Of a stretch of DNA of 64,000 nucleotides, positions 24,601 to 34,477 are shown in pieces. Positions within the stretch are counted from its first letter, which is position 1; every line of letters starts with the position of its first letter. The DNA lies in the NCBI GenBank assembly GCA_963971285.1, contig OZ020252.1, positions 19,753,662-19,817,661 on the forward strand, in the 5' to 3' direction. A program made the position numbers and the translations under genes. Source of the stretch: Astropecten irregularis (lineage: Eukaryota > Echinodermata > Asteroidea > Paxillosida > Astropectinidae). The notes under the pieces were generated by a model that saw only the letters and a program-made list of their open reading frames with translations, did no database searches and had not been told where the DNA came from.

Positions 24601-27558
24601 CCTCGCTCTTGACGTCACATTCAGATGTTCAGACAAACAAGTCGCACGTTGCCTACTTGACTTACATGTAAACGTTGTACAATTTGTCCGAACATCCGGG
24701 TAAATATAGCTGTCGATATAAAGGGCATATTCTATATATAGCTGGAGCGCGGAGCCCTATTAGTGGAATATGGATTGAGATTGTTTATAATGTTGACATT
24801 AATTAATGTTTTGGGGGGTCTTTTGTTTGTTTTTTCTCCAGGACACCAATGTGCTTGGCTTCAAAGGGCCACGTAAGATGACCATTGTTATCCCAGGAAT
24901 GACTCTGGACAATGAGAGGGTAGCGTTCAGACCACGAAAGGTTAGTACCATAGATGCATGTGGTCATTTTGACCGGCAGTCAAACGGTTCTGTGTTCCAA
25001 TCCAACCAGGAACATGCGTATAACTTGTGTTGAGGAGAACTTCCCCGCCTTCATTCTGCTAATGTTACCACAAGTTGGGTGAATACTTTGTCAGGAGAAG
25101 GTCGCGACCTCTGTAAGACTCTGTGAAACTTCAAGCCATTAAAGGTATTATCATACTTTGGTTGAAAAGACGTAAGAAATACTGTGGCCGTTTTTCACTG
25201 TTTTCTCAAAAAGTGGGCACCGTGTGGGACTGTAATGGTTTCAGATGACTGTTTACTGTATCTTCCTTGATATTTCTGCCCATAAATTTGTATTTCTTTG
25301 ACAAAAACCGAACTACCTTTTAAGGTTGTCGTCGGCACGATTTTTTCCTGTCGACAGGTCGATACATTGGAGTTACCGACGTCGACATGTGTCGACAGAA
25401 AGCTGTATGAAAATTGGGTCCGAAAATGTTCGTCCAAAACGGAAAATAAGCTTATATAAAACTGATTAAACTCTTAATATAAAAACACATATCCAACTTA
25501 CGTTATGCATCAAGTAACAGAGAGTGCGTTTATTGATATTTCTAATAAATCTTATTATCCAAAATGGAGCTATAGTGTCACTGTGTTCAATGTCATTGTC
25601 ATTTCAACAACTTCCATGGCACGGCACTTTCAACCGCCGACGCCATATTGCCACTTCCGGGTTCGGGGTTTCCCGATTTTGAAGCCGGGGAATTCCGCAA
25701 AGATTGGTCATTAATACTCATTATTTTCGCTTCGGGTAACCGGGTTAACTTATTTCCGATATTATTATATTTATATTAACTTTTTTTCAAGTTTACTCTT
25801 TGTCTTTACTAAGTATTTGTAATATTATTTTCACGCACGCACGCAAGCTTTTTCATTGGTTGTTGATGACATCATCGCCATGCGGTGAGTGTGCAGCATG
25901 TCAACCGTACCCAGGCACGTATACATAGCGCTACACGGGTCACGCACGGCCGGTATGGCTTGTTGTTGCAATGTTGTTGCGTAACGAACTGGCATTGCAC
26001 GTGTACAATGTCAAAACTTCGATACAATGTATGTAAACCACTTGACTGCGGGACTTCCCGCTGGATTTATATGCTTATATTGTTTTCAAACACATAAGGA
26101 CTACTTTCTGGAATATATATTACGGCCATAAAACCGCATGGGGAACTGAATATCGTTATAACTGGTAAGCTTTTGTAGGCTTTTGAAGGGGCTGCTGTGC
26201 CTTTTTTCTGCTTCGTATTTTTTTTTTCTCATTTCTGTCGCCATGACGGCAGCTATGTCGACAAACTCGACAGGCTGAGAAATTCACTTTGTCGACAGAG
26301 CTGTCGACAGAAGCCCTGTCGACGACAACCTTACTACCTTTAAGTATTAATAGTATACGTACAAACTTTAGCCCACCCACCTTTACAGTAAGCCCTGATC
26401 TGTGACAAGAGATCCTTTTGGGGGATTACTGCGTGCCTTTCAATACCAGATCGTGTCCTACAGCTGCTACGTGTACTTTTGTATTGGTTAAAGAATGATT
26501 ATTTTATTCCCGTCTTCACCCGCAGCAACACGACTCTATCCTGGATCGCTTCAAGGGAAAGAACATGGAGAATCTGTTGGAGCTTCACAACAAGACGCCA
26601 GTGTGGAATGATGGTATGACATCTGTAGTTATTCTAGGGCCTGCAGCTTAGACATCATAGAATGCCTGAGGCTTTAATGTCTGGTCAGAGAATTGTGAAT
26701 GTCATAGTTTTATCGTAGAATGTTGAATGCCCTAGTTTTATCATAGAATTTTGAATGTCATAGATTTATCGTACAATGTTGAATGTCATAGATTTATCGT
26801 ACAATGTTGAATGCCATAGTTTAATCAGAATGTTGAATGGCATAGTTTTATCATAGAATGTTGAATGTCATAGTTTTGTCGTAGAATGTTGTATGCCATG
26901 GTTTTATCGTAGAATGTTGAATGTCATAGTTTTGTCATAGAATGTTGAATGGCATAGTTTTATCGTAGAACTGGCATACTTTAATCATACAATGTTGAAA
27001 GTCACAGCTTTATCATAGAATGCCATTGTTTTGTCATAGAATGTTGAACGCCATTGAAATGCACACAATAGAGTAGAAAGTGTAGATCCCCAGCATTTAA
27101 TAAAAAATGTCCTGTGTACAATTCCTTTTTCATAGACACACAGTCCTACGTGTTGAACTTCCATGGTCGGGTAACTCAAGCATCCGTCAAGAATTTCCAG
27201 GTGGTGCATTCTAACGATCGTAAGTACACATATGTCAGCTTGTTATGGTCAAACTATTTTGATATGCTACAGCCAGCTCACTGGTCAATGCGTTAAAGGG
27301 AGCATATAGGATTTGCAAGGCCTCCAAAAAATTATTGAGTTTGAGACAGAAAATGGACTCAACAGTTCATAAACAGTGCAAACAATCACCATTTATTTGT
27401 TTTTGTTTGTTTCCTTTTCATCAGCGGAGTATATCGTGATGCAGTTTGGCCGCGTGACGGAAGACGTCTTCACAATGGACTACAACTATCCACTCTGTGC
27501 CGTACAAGCCATGGGTATTGCCCTAAGTAGCTTTGACAGTAAACTTGCCTGCGAATAG
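9558..27558 (+). CDS. TUB: Tubby-like protein (TUB/TULP family), 11-exon gene span
   Basis: Joining exons 9613-9672, 13084-13249, 18593-18712, 19861-20099, 20612-20806, 23122-23234, 24141-24255, 24842-24940, 26526-26613, 27136-27219 and 27425-27558 gives an uninterrupted 470-aa frame ending in the family's invariant LACE-stop. Residues ~1-55 hold the conserved basic helix ([18 protein letters not shown]), which in TULP3 binds the IFT-A complex. Residues ~75-210 are low-complexity linker. Residues ~214-470 are the Tubby beta-barrel domain, with the basic strand AARRRKK at 265-271 corresponding to the PI(4,5)P2-binding site and both family signatures ([14 protein letters not shown], 407-420; [10 protein letters not shown] at the end). 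The family role is phosphoinositide-dependent delivery of membrane cargo into cilia. The length is close to vertebrate TUB (~500 aa). The ATG at 9613 is the first in its exon; the frame stays open upstream to the acceptor, so a longer N-terminus from an upstream exon is possible. TUB is convergent with GFUS. Confidence 0.95.
9673..13083 (+). other. TUB intron 1, with a large transposon-like insertion
   Basis: Contains the 10317-11162 inverted-repeat element. Near 9715-9780 is a GC-rich run (GCGCGTAGCGCGAAGC then CCGGGGCCC) that looks like part of an older dispersed repeat. A Gly/Ala-type GTGGCGG repeat cluster lies at 11925-12010, and a ~43-bp direct duplication at ~11651-11725. No coding sequence is seen. 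Confidence 0.6.
10317..11162. mobile_element. ~850-bp non-autonomous DNA transposon in TUB intron 1
   Basis: Ends CAGAGATGAAAC and GTTTCATCTCTG, flanked by AGGTAG on both sides (10311-10316, 11163-11168). The arms extend further as (ATCC)GGATATT-type repeats. There is no transposase frame. Confidence 0.72.
13084..13249 (+). CDS. TUB: TUB exon 2, basic helix and linker
   Basis: Acceptor TTTAG|CGT and donor CAAG|GTATCA. Encodes [20 protein letters not shown] followed by an Arg/Lys- and Ser-rich linker, 55 codons plus one base (phase 1). It aligns with vertebrate [21 protein letters not shown], the second half of the conserved N-terminal helix. Confidence 0.9.
16540..16915. repeat. Degenerate minisatellite (AACAAGGTTCCTG)
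   Basis: More than ten variants of TATAACAAGGTTCCTGT in TUB intron 2, interrupted by TACATGTA-rich sequence. Confidence 0.68.
16927..17371. mobile_element. Diverged copy of the CAGGGTGTCCC MITE, TUB intron 2
   Basis: Left end CAACGTGTCCCCTAAAAAA, right end TTTTTTGGGAGGACACCCTA. The interior matches 7788-8221 (for example CACCATGTAGAATTTAAGCA), partly in inverted order, as expected for an element whose interior is itself an inverted repeat. Confidence 0.72.
17669..17690. repeat. 22-bp perfect palindrome in TUB intron 2
   Basis: ATGGCCATTTA followed by its exact reverse complement TAAATGGCCAT. Confidence 0.8.
18438..18511. mobile_element. GGGCCTGTTTGTTTCA-family fragment just before TUB exon 3
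   Basis: The right half only: CATACAGGATACGCTATT, then CTGAAACAAACAGGCCC. Confidence 0.62.
18593..18712 (+). CDS. TUB: TUB exon 3, linker with acidic run
   Basis: Acceptor CTGCAG|GT and donor ACAG|GTGAGA, phase 1 on both sides. Encodes a Ser-rich linker with [11 protein letters not shown], equivalent to the conserved VQILTVGQS motif of vertebrate TUB, then a run of five aspartates (DDDDD) and IPTFRETT. Confidence 0.88.
18713..19860 (+). other. TUB intron 3; nothing recognised
   Basis: No exon, RNA gene or well-formed element was seen. Two loosely similar GCCCCTAGGGT-type segments (~19205 and ~19325) are the only repetition. Confidence 0.5.
19861..20099 (+). CDS. TUB: TUB exon 4, Pro/Gly/Asn-rich linker
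   Basis: Acceptor TTTGCAG|AA and donor GTGCAG|GTGAGG; enters in phase 1 and leaves in phase 0. Starts [22 protein letters not shown], matching the MQRKGISSSMSFDEDEE region of vertebrate TUB, then becomes a Pro/Ser/Gly/Tyr-rich disordered stretch ([25 protein letters not shown]) with no clear vertebrate counterpart. Confidence 0.88.
20256..20453. mobile_element. TA-flanked MITE in TUB intron 4, with a GGGAT microsatellite
   Basis: Ends CAGTGGAATGCCATTATAAC and GTTATAGTGGCGTTCCACTG are inverted repeats beside TA. Inside is (GGGAT)4 at ~20368-20387. Confidence 0.75.
20612..20806 (+). CDS. TUB: TUB exon 5, start of Tubby domain
   Basis: Acceptor ACGCAG|ACG, donor AAAAAA|GTGAGT, exactly 65 codons in phase 0. 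The Tubby domain begins here with [17 protein letters not shown], then [19 protein letters not shown], nearly identical to vertebrate family members. Confidence 0.95.
20807..23121 (+). other. TUB intron 5; one TTAA-type element, otherwise nothing recognised
   Basis: The only structured feature noted is the inverted-repeat element around 21935-22300. The rest is A/T-rich intron with no coding signal. Confidence 0.55.
21935..22300 (-). mobile_element. TTAA-type MITE, form 2, in TUB intron 5
   Basis: Reads in the opposite orientation: AAAGGTCAGTACAAGATTGG at the left and CTTTACCAATCATGTATTTA at the right. The interior shares GATCTTAGGGTAAGATC and AATTGAGCTCAAATTTTCAC with the other form-2 copies. 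The outer ends are eroded. Confidence 0.7.
23122..23234 (+). CDS. TUB: TUB exon 6, phosphoinositide-binding strand
   Basis: Acceptor CTGACAG|CAA after a T-rich tract; donor TACG|GTATGT (phase 2). Encodes [20 protein letters not shown] and [15 protein letters not shown]. The AARRRKK segment corresponds to the AGRKRKK strand that supplies the PI(4,5)P2 headgroup contacts in mouse tubby. Confidence 0.95.
23845..23963. mobile_element. GGGCCTGTTTGTTTCA-family MITE in TUB intron 6
   Basis: GGGCCTGTTTGTTTCAGGCA at the left, CGCGAAACACACAGGCCC at the right, TTT on both sides. GGATCC-rich interior. It lies inside another dispersed repeat (CTCTGTCCCCCTTTGTTCT ... CACTTGTCATTTA), seen uninterrupted at ~40668-40745. 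Eroded relatives are at 2053-2196 and 18438-18511. Confidence 0.72.
24141..24255 (+). CDS. TUB: TUB exon 7
   Basis: Acceptor CTTTCAG|A completes the split Arg codon; donor ATCTAC|GTAAGA. Encodes [19 protein letters not shown] and [10 protein letters not shown], standard Tubby-domain core. Ends in phase 0. Confidence 0.95.
24592..24762. mobile_element. Diverged copy of the TGACGTCA-bearing MITE, in TUB intron 7
   Basis: Ends AATAGGGCTCC / GGAGCCCTATT with the interior TTGACGTCACATTCAGATG and CAGACAAACAAG. It is a relative of the copies at 779-938 and 33950-34230, but considerably diverged. Confidence 0.65.
24842..24940 (+). CDS. TUB: TUB exon 8
   Basis: Acceptor CTCCAG|GAC and donor CGAAAG|GTTAGT, exactly 33 codons. 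Encodes [20 protein letters not shown], one of the most conserved Tubby-domain strands. Confidence 0.95.
25139..26343 (+). mobile_element. TTAA-flanked MITE, form 1 (shortened), interrupted by another transposon
   Basis: TTAA at 25139-25142 begins AAAGGTATTATCATACTTTGG, but the left interior is deleted. The right half (TTCTCAAAAAGTGGGCACCG onward) is intact up to 25320. It resumes after the nested element with CTACCTTTAA, ending in TTAA at 26340-26343. It lies in TUB intron 8. Confidence 0.75.
25321..26333. mobile_element. Non-autonomous DNA transposon, 14-bp terminal inverted repeats, 8-bp target duplication
   Basis: Ends are TAAGGTTGTCGTCG and its exact reverse complement. The flanks repeat CTACCTTT (25313-25320 and 26334-26341), an 8-bp target duplication as made by hAT-type transposases. 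TGTCGAC motifs cluster just inside both ends (25349-25400 and 26254-26325), like subterminal transposase-binding repeats. About 1.0 kb, with no transposase coding sequence. It sits inside the right end of a TTAA MITE. Confidence 0.8.
26526..26613 (+). CDS. TUB: TUB exon 9
   Basis: Acceptor CCCGCAG|CAA and donor GATG|GTATGA (phase 1). Encodes [20 protein letters not shown] then HNKTPVWND, matching vertebrate [11 protein letters not shown]. Confidence 0.94.
26691..27055. repeat. 28-bp minisatellite in TUB intron 9
   Basis: About 13 copies of a unit close to ATAGTTTTATCGTAGAATG plus TTGAATGTC, occupying most of the intron between exons 9 and 10. Confidence 0.82.
27136..27219 (+). CDS. TUB: TUB exon 10, Tubby signature 1
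   Basis: Acceptor TTCATAG|AC and donor GATC|GTAAGT, phase 1 on both sides. Encodes [20 protein letters not shown] plus QVVHSND, carrying the F-x-GRVTQ-x-SVKNFQ family signature without change. Confidence 0.96.
27293..27400. mobile_element. Fragment of the TTAA element inside TUB intron 10
   Basis: TTAAAGGGAGCATATAGGAT, then GACAGAAAATGGACTCAACA and AGTGCAAACAATCACCAT, matching 44352-44450. It ends just before the exon-11 polypyrimidine tract. Confidence 0.65.
27425..27558 (+). CDS. TUB: TUB exon 11, C-terminus and stop
   Basis: Acceptor CATCAG|CG, stop TAG at 27556-27558. Encodes [35 protein letters not shown] and FDSKLACE-stop. The C-terminal residues form the central hydrophobic helix of the Tubby barrel and match the second family signature. 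Confidence 0.97.
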
Positions 27559-27903
27559 AGAAGGTCTGTGGCTTAGTCAGCCTTTGGAAGAGAGAGAGAA
27601 AGAGCAATGACTTAAGAATGCCGATTCAACAATTAATTTGTGCTCGAGTTAAAACAGTATTTTGCGACGATTTGTTTTTGGGTTTTTTGTTTTTTTACGG
27701 TGGCATGTCTGAGTTCGAATGCTTCACCGAAACCCTCCGCAGAGCAGTTCATTGCCACTGTGAGATGCTGCAAACTTTCGTGGTTTTTTTTTTACTTATT
27801 CTGTCTAATCGCCTAATTTTGAGTTATCCATTGAGATTTCAGTATCCATGACAACTGTTGCTATGCCATTTTCTTATGGTCGACTTTACAGGCGTAGTCA
27901 GGA

Positions 27904-27909
27904 AATAAA
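27904..27909 (+). promoter_or_regulatory. Possible TUB polyadenylation signal (AATAAA)
   Basis: First AATAAA on the + strand after the TUB stop, about 345 bases downstream. Other AATAAA hexamers occur further on (for example near 33745), so a much longer 3' UTR cannot be excluded. Confidence 0.35.
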
Positions 27910-29462
27910 GGAGAACAACAACATTGACAATAACAAATGAAGAAAAACCAAAAATCCAAAGTTGTTAACACAAATTTCCTTCATCGCGATGACTTGGAGA
28001 TTAACGTATTTGTGAGGACTATTTTTCCTTTTGTTTGATTTTAAACGGGAAGATTGCCAGATTATTTTGTGAAATATAAGTAGCTGCTTACTGCGCATCA
28101 TCATAACGCGTCTCATGCAAGGCTAGGGTTATTATTTCTGTGAGACCACTTGAATTATCCTTGTAAGGAGGCTAGTCTCTGGCTGGTTAATTGTTATCCA
28201 TAGATTATGACCATAGTATGTGGGAGGAACTTGCGCGTATACCAGAGGCAAGGCAATGAGGCAATTACCTCTGTTGCCCTTCACAAAGTTCACGTCCTCC
28301 TACGTCATCCCTCAATCAGGGGCATGCTGAGGTGAAGACCAGCAGCAACGAATAGATAAATACATGAAGTACTTAAAATAAGAATATCTCTATGAATTGA
28401 TTAATTTAACTGTGAAATGATGACGATTGATAACATGACAATATTAGTACAAAGCACTAATTCATACATGTACTTAATTATTTGTTCAGCTTGTGAGATT
28501 TGTTTTTATTTGGTTGTGATTTAATACTACATGTACATGGATGTGCAACAGATGAATTTACAGTATGTCCCAATTATCTGGCTGCGACCGCAAATAACAC
28601 AAGTTTATGAAAACGGCTGCAGTCACTGGCTAGTTTGACGGGACATCGATTGATCAATGTGGAAGCCAGGGCTTAGTGAATGACGGAACAAGTGTCGCGT
28701 TACGGTTCACTTTTTTCACGATGACGGCGACGTTGATGCATGGTTTTGTTTTTGCCCAGATTTCTTGGGGGCGACGTGAAAAATGAACTCCACTTTGAAT
28801 GATGCATTGATCATTTGGGATTTATTTCTTTTAATTCATGTGAATGATAATAGATGAGGCATTCCACAATTCAATCCATCAAAATGGTGATGCTTCATTA
28901 GTTACAAACATGACAAACGTGGATTTGGACTTTTTGAACCTGAAAGCTTGCACTTGGGACCAGAGATGGAGTTTGTGTGTGTGTACAGCATGTAACATGA
29001 GACATAATGTGGGTGGATATGTAGCTATTTAATTGTAGATCACGTCATTCCATCCTTTAGCGTGGATCTAACCATAATTGAGTTGATTTTCTTTTGAACT
29101 CAGCAGGTCTCGAGTCAAGATTTGAGTAGATTTTGCCTTGCTTTTCAAAAAATTGTATTCTTAGAAACGGTAACCGGATATCATCCGTTGCCGCAACATC
29201 ACCTTGACTATTAAAAACATTTCCGCTAGTTTTCATCATTCTCAAATGTCTTTTTTTTTTTTTTTGGGGGGGGTCATTTTTTTGTGTCATTTGGACAGAG
29301 GCTCGGAGGAAAAAACAAATTATATATTTTGTAAATATCAGCAAAAAAAAAGAAACGTGTACTTAATATAAGATATATAATAAGAGAAGAAAAGTATGCA
29401 TTTGGTTTTACTTGTAACATGAGAAGGTGTGATTTAAAGATTAGTCCGTCCATCACAAATGT

Positions 29463-29719
29463 GTCGTTCCGTCAGGTTAGGCCAAGATTTGTACCACGAT
29501 AAACCCTTGTTATTATAGATTTTTGTTCTTTGGGGTCTTTTTCCATTAGGTATCTGAATGATTTCATGCTTAAAACTTTATCATCTTTCTCAAATGTGTA
29601 TAGACTGATACTTGAAAATTTTAAATACGTACTTATGATAAGGAATAATACATTGTACATCAAACTGTTACTAAAGTGTCACTCGTGTAATCATACTTGG
29701 CCTAACCTGATGTAACGAC
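29463..29719. mobile_element. Inverted-repeat element (AGGTTAGGCCAAG arms)
   Basis: GTCGTTCCGTCAGGTTAGGC at the left and GCCTAACCTGATGTAACGAC at the right enclose an A/T-rich interior. Only one copy was seen. Confidence 0.62.
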
Positions 29720-31537
29720 CCTTATATACAATTTTGTTTTTTGAGTGTAAAGTATTCAATGTCATTGTAAATTTTGTTAGGGGGATTTGGGGGTTATTAT
29801 ATAATTATACGAAGATTGTAGTACTAGCTGCCATTGTACGTGTCTGTGTGCATTTGTTCCCATGCTATTCAAAGTCGTAAAACGGTAATGTATATTTACA
29901 GACGTGTTGTTAAATTATTTAGAATGCCTGCATTCCGAGGCCTAATAATACACAGGCCGCGTCATGAAAATATGAATTGATATTGTTATTGATTTTTATT
30001 ATTGTTTTGTTTTTAATTTTAACCGTCTGTGGACTGAAACATTTCTCTGCGATAAAAATTTCCGTCAAAAATTTAGGCATTTTCAGAATGATGTCATGTT
30101 TCACAAACTCCTTCCGATATTTTTCTTTTTGGAAGGCAAAATGATATATTCTCCCACACACCTGTACCCTTATATTCCCTACCCTTAAAACAAAATCCCT
30201 AAATCATCAAAGAAATTCGAACGAAAAAACACAAATATGCAAATTAAAATTTCAATCACAAACCCAAAAATGAATTTTTGAAGTCCTATACCCATGATTT
30301 CCGCGTTTCCTTATCACAAATCCTATCTTCCAGGTCTATTTATGAAAACGATCGCACTCACGGGACGATATGTAATTTAGAAATTACTGATGCAAATTTC
30401 TCTTAGTTAGACTCAATGGTAAAGCTTGTACACGTGAACTTACGTCAAACACTATAATAGGCCTACTTGTGTACAGCATTGTCCTATACACATACGTTAG
30501 GGAAATGTTTAGCATATTAGCTGATTGCACGGTGCACTACATGTTTTACAGACTCGTTAATTTTTTTAATGAAATGAATTTTTAATCTTTGTCATTTTTG
30601 TTTAATTTTTTTTTCAGTGTGTGTATAAATAGTAATGATTGATTCAGTATTGTGAAGCAGAGCAAAAATGATAGTCGTTTTGTTTGGGAGAACATTGTGT
30701 AATTCTTGTGCACCTCGTTATTCAATTAATTTTTTAATCAACCACCAATTTCATTTTCTTTGACCACTTAAAAGTCTTAATTATGAGACCTGACCAATAT
30801 TACTTGTAAGTCTACTTAAACTTGATATTATTGGACATTAAAGTTGGTTTTTGTTCAGTACTCACATGTATATTAAAAAAAAACCCACAAAATTAACTTT
30901 TAAAGCTTTTAATGAAATAAACTCTTTTTGGGGTACCGGTATGCATTTTGCAATTAACTCATAACAGGCCACATAAACTTGATAGGGGGCCCGGGGCCAA
31001 GTATATACGTCCATTGAGATTTATTATAGCAAGCGCTGGTTACCAGCCAATTATTGCATGTATTTTGTATGTTGCTGTAAAGTTGCAACTGGCTCTCGGC
31101 CTGTTATTGCTGAGTACAGCCATTTTGCTTCTTATCGGCTCAACAGTCCTACAAAATTGGACCGAGATCTTAAATTTTTCAATTTTCATTTTTCATTTGC
31201 CATATTCCAGACCACCTTGAAATATTATCATTCTTGCACCTTGATTTGTGTAATTTATTTAATTTAGCCCAGCGAAATGAACTTGTATTCTTGTAAAGCA
31301 TTGTCCACATTTTAACATATTTTTCATTGATTTATGGATTCAGTTAATGGTTTTTGTTATTATACATATACATATATAAATATATATTGGAGAGGGGGGG
31401 GGTGAGGTGTGAGAATTTGGCAGTGGTGTAATTAATAATTTGTGAGTAAAAACCAAAGATTGCCCAATTACTTGTGCGATGGAGATCTGTTTGTTAGCGG
31501 CCACAGTTTCATTTTGCTAGACTGCCTTCCCGTTGTT

Positions 31538-31671
31538 AGGCCGTGTCCCAATTCTCTGGCTGTGACCGCAAATAACACAAGTCTATGGAAACGGTTGCAG
31601 TCACTGGCTAGTGGCTGCCATAGGTACATGCGTAATTTGCAGCCACAGCCAGAGAATTGGAACACGACCTT
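31538..31671. mobile_element. 134-bp inverted-repeat element
   Basis: AGGCCGTGTCCCAATTCTCT at the left, AGAGAATTGGAACACGACCT at the right, arms ~30 bp. A left-half relative lies at ~28562-28645 (GTCCCAATTATCTGGCTGCG). Confidence 0.72.
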
Positions 31672-32004
31672 GCATGCAACTCCGAAAGTCACACCAAAAA
31701 AAGGAATATCTTTGGATGTATCTTTCAAATTTGAATTGCGAGAAAACATATGGCAGATCTTTTATTTATGCAAACTTGACGAGCTATAGTACAGATATTC
31801 TCGCTTGATCACATTTCTGTCAAGAGTTTATTGTATTCGTGTCGAGTAGCTTCGTGGAGGTTTATTTGGTGGCCGGATAATGTAGTCCATGGTCTCTTTG
31901 ATGTGGATATCGGAATTATTTATTCAATCAAATGTAACTTTATAATTATTGACAATAAATATCATTCATTTCATTCCCTCCATGAATGGGCCACAAGAGC
32001 AGAA

Positions 32005-32254
32005 CAGGGTCCAATTTCATAGAGCTGCTTAAAACAAAAAAATTGCTTAGCACAAACATGGCTTGTCCAATTTTAAAAACAAACCACCATTGAAAATTCA
32101 ATTTGATATTCGTGGTCAGCGAACAACAGCCAAAGAACAATTGCAAGTGATACACAACACATGGACATTTGGTTGTTAACCCTGTTTTTATTAAGACGGA
32201 AATGTCACCCTTAGCGATTTTTTGTGCTAAGCAGCTCTATGAAATTGGTCCCTG
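32005..32254. mobile_element. MITE with CCAATTTCATAGAGCTGCTTA ends
   Basis: CAGGGTCCAATTTCATAGAG at the left, CTCTATGAAATTGGTCCCTG at the right. Interior TGCTTAGCACAAA repeats. A second complete copy is at 51871-52119, and a remnant follows at ~32267. Confidence 0.78.
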
Positions 32255-33949
32255 GCTGGCGACCAGGTTCCAATTTCATGGAATCTTTTACAGCCTGTTT
32301 TTGTGCTTAGCACAGGCACTTCTTCAAGTGAAATCTAATTCATGGAATCCGTCAGTTTCTGTGCTTAATCGGTTAGGCCTAGCAAAGAATTTCTAGGGTA
32401 ACCGTGATTATTTTCTGCTAACGTGATGTCATTCGTATTCTGCAATATTTGTGTTTGCTTAGCGTAGTAAGAAACAAAACTCACCCTGTGAAATACACTT
32501 ACCATAAGCAAAAAGAAGTCTGCTATCATAAGCGAAGAATTGTTGCTCACCGTAACTGATGGTTTCTGTTTGTCTCGTTGTTTTAACGCCAGTTAATGAA
32601 TAAGTGCTTGGGTGGTGTTTTTTAATTAATTCATTCATTAATTAGTATTCATATGTAGAGAATCTGTACACACACGTACCCGTACTGTTGATAGCTATGA
32701 GTGCCTGAATAAACTGACATGTATTAATTTACCATCACAATGGACCGATCGACTGATAATGTACAGCTAATGTATTTTTGTTGTACATATATATAAAAAA
32801 AAATTAATTGTAAATGCAAATTTACGTTATATATTGTCCACACCTATTTGACAGTTATGTACGAGTTTACAAGTGCGTGTACATTGGATGTACATTATTA
32901 TCGTAGAATTTGAACATTGAAGAGATCTGTTATAGAAGTTTTTTTTTTCTTGTTTTGGGACCGATTATTTGTCATTAATTCTTTTATTACTTGATTGCTT
33001 GTTTGTTTCCGTGGTATGAAAGTAGATCAAAGTGATACATGTGGTAATTGACTTGACATTTTTATTGTAATTTTATCTTTTTAACTTATTTGATTTTTTT
33101 TTTATTATTGTCTTTGAAATGAGCCATCTGCATACTGTATTTGGTAGATTCAGTTATTTCGTGGCAAACTGTTGTCTTGGTGACGCAAACATGTGATGTT
33201 ATTATTTTGTTGATAATTACCAATGATAGACTGTCTTAAATACCAGAGCAGATATCAATCTGCAGTGCGGCAAAGTAGAAATTCCGGTCAAATTTCAAAT
33301 TTATGCAATTTTAGTTGTTTTACAATCCTTAAATTGTAACTTGAACCCTATATATAGCCCAGCGTTTTGTATATTTTGTTTGTTTATTTTTAAATTTCTT
33401 TTTTAAAGGGGCATGGAATTCGTATGAGCAAAGATTTTAGTGATCCGGGGAATTTATACCCAGAAAAAAGTGGTGGCATTTTTAGATCATCATAGTGAAG
33501 AGCTTTTATGAAATTGAAAAAAAGAAATTGCTCAATTTAGGTAAATTCCATTTGACATGAGGAAATTCCTTTATACGGTTTGGAGGCCAACGTACTTCTC
33601 CCCTATATTATTAAAATGACTCTGCATTCCATTCTTGATCATAATGAGTTGATGTTGATGATGGTAATTATCATTGTTGTTATTATTATTATTAATATTC
33701 ATGAATAATCTTAACTAAACCTTTATATCTTTTCAGTGATGCTTAAATAAAAACCTTCAAGGATTGGCACCGTATGATGTAGGGTGTTATGTGTTTCTAG
33801 TATGCCAGTGCCAAACATTGTCAAAATGTAGGCAGTGTGTTTCTACGATATTTGTTGCAAGCTAGTCGGTCATTTCAGAGGTAGTGAGTCTGATGACATC
33901 ATTTCCTGGTAGTGATGGCCTCAAGTCAAGTAAACAGGTTAATAACGGA

Positions 33950-34230
33950 GACAATAGCGCTCCGCACTAATGACGTCACAAAATCCCTGTATGTCAGACA
34001 AACACTGTCTTAGTCTGGTTCCCTGCCCAAAGATTCCCTGACGACTCTTATTAAAAATCTTTGACAGACAATATAATAGTCGGGAGCTTTTTGGGTCCGG
34101 GAACCAGACTAACACTGTCTCACACACACGTAGTGTACATGCACGCGCACACTCACACACGTTTGCATGGTTGCAATGTTTGTCTGAGATCCGGTGCTAT
34201 TTTTAGCGCAAGTGCGGAGCGCTATTGTCT
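33950..34230. mobile_element. TGACGTCA-bearing MITE, interrupted by a fold-back element
   Basis: AGACAATAGCGCTCCGCACT at the left and AGTGCGGAGCGCTATTGTCT at the right form a perfect 20-bp inverted repeat. The interior matches 779-938 except for the 101-bp insertion at 34011-34111 and one duplicated ACACTGTCT. Confidence 0.82.
34011..34111. mobile_element. 101-bp fold-back element with 9-bp target duplication
   Basis: Starts TAGTCTGGTTCCC and ends with its exact reverse complement; the arms continue imperfectly almost to the centre. ACACTGTCT is repeated at 34002-34010 and 34112-34120. The uninterrupted copy at 779-938 shows the empty site. Confidence 0.82.
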
Positions 34231-34477
34231 AACATGAGCTTACTGGCTATCTGAATGTGTTATCTAGAGCTAGGTCTAGGTCTTCGCTCCATTGGAAATG
34301 CGCATAGACATCAAGACAATAGACCTAGCCTTAGCTCTGGAAGCCTGTTTTGGACACTGCCACTAACCGGCATATACTCAGTTCCTCATTGTCTAATGAT
34401 GGCACCTGACTACACAGAGGTTAACCAACTCCCCCCCCCCCCCCCCCTCCAACAGCAAACCCTCAAAGCTCTTTACC

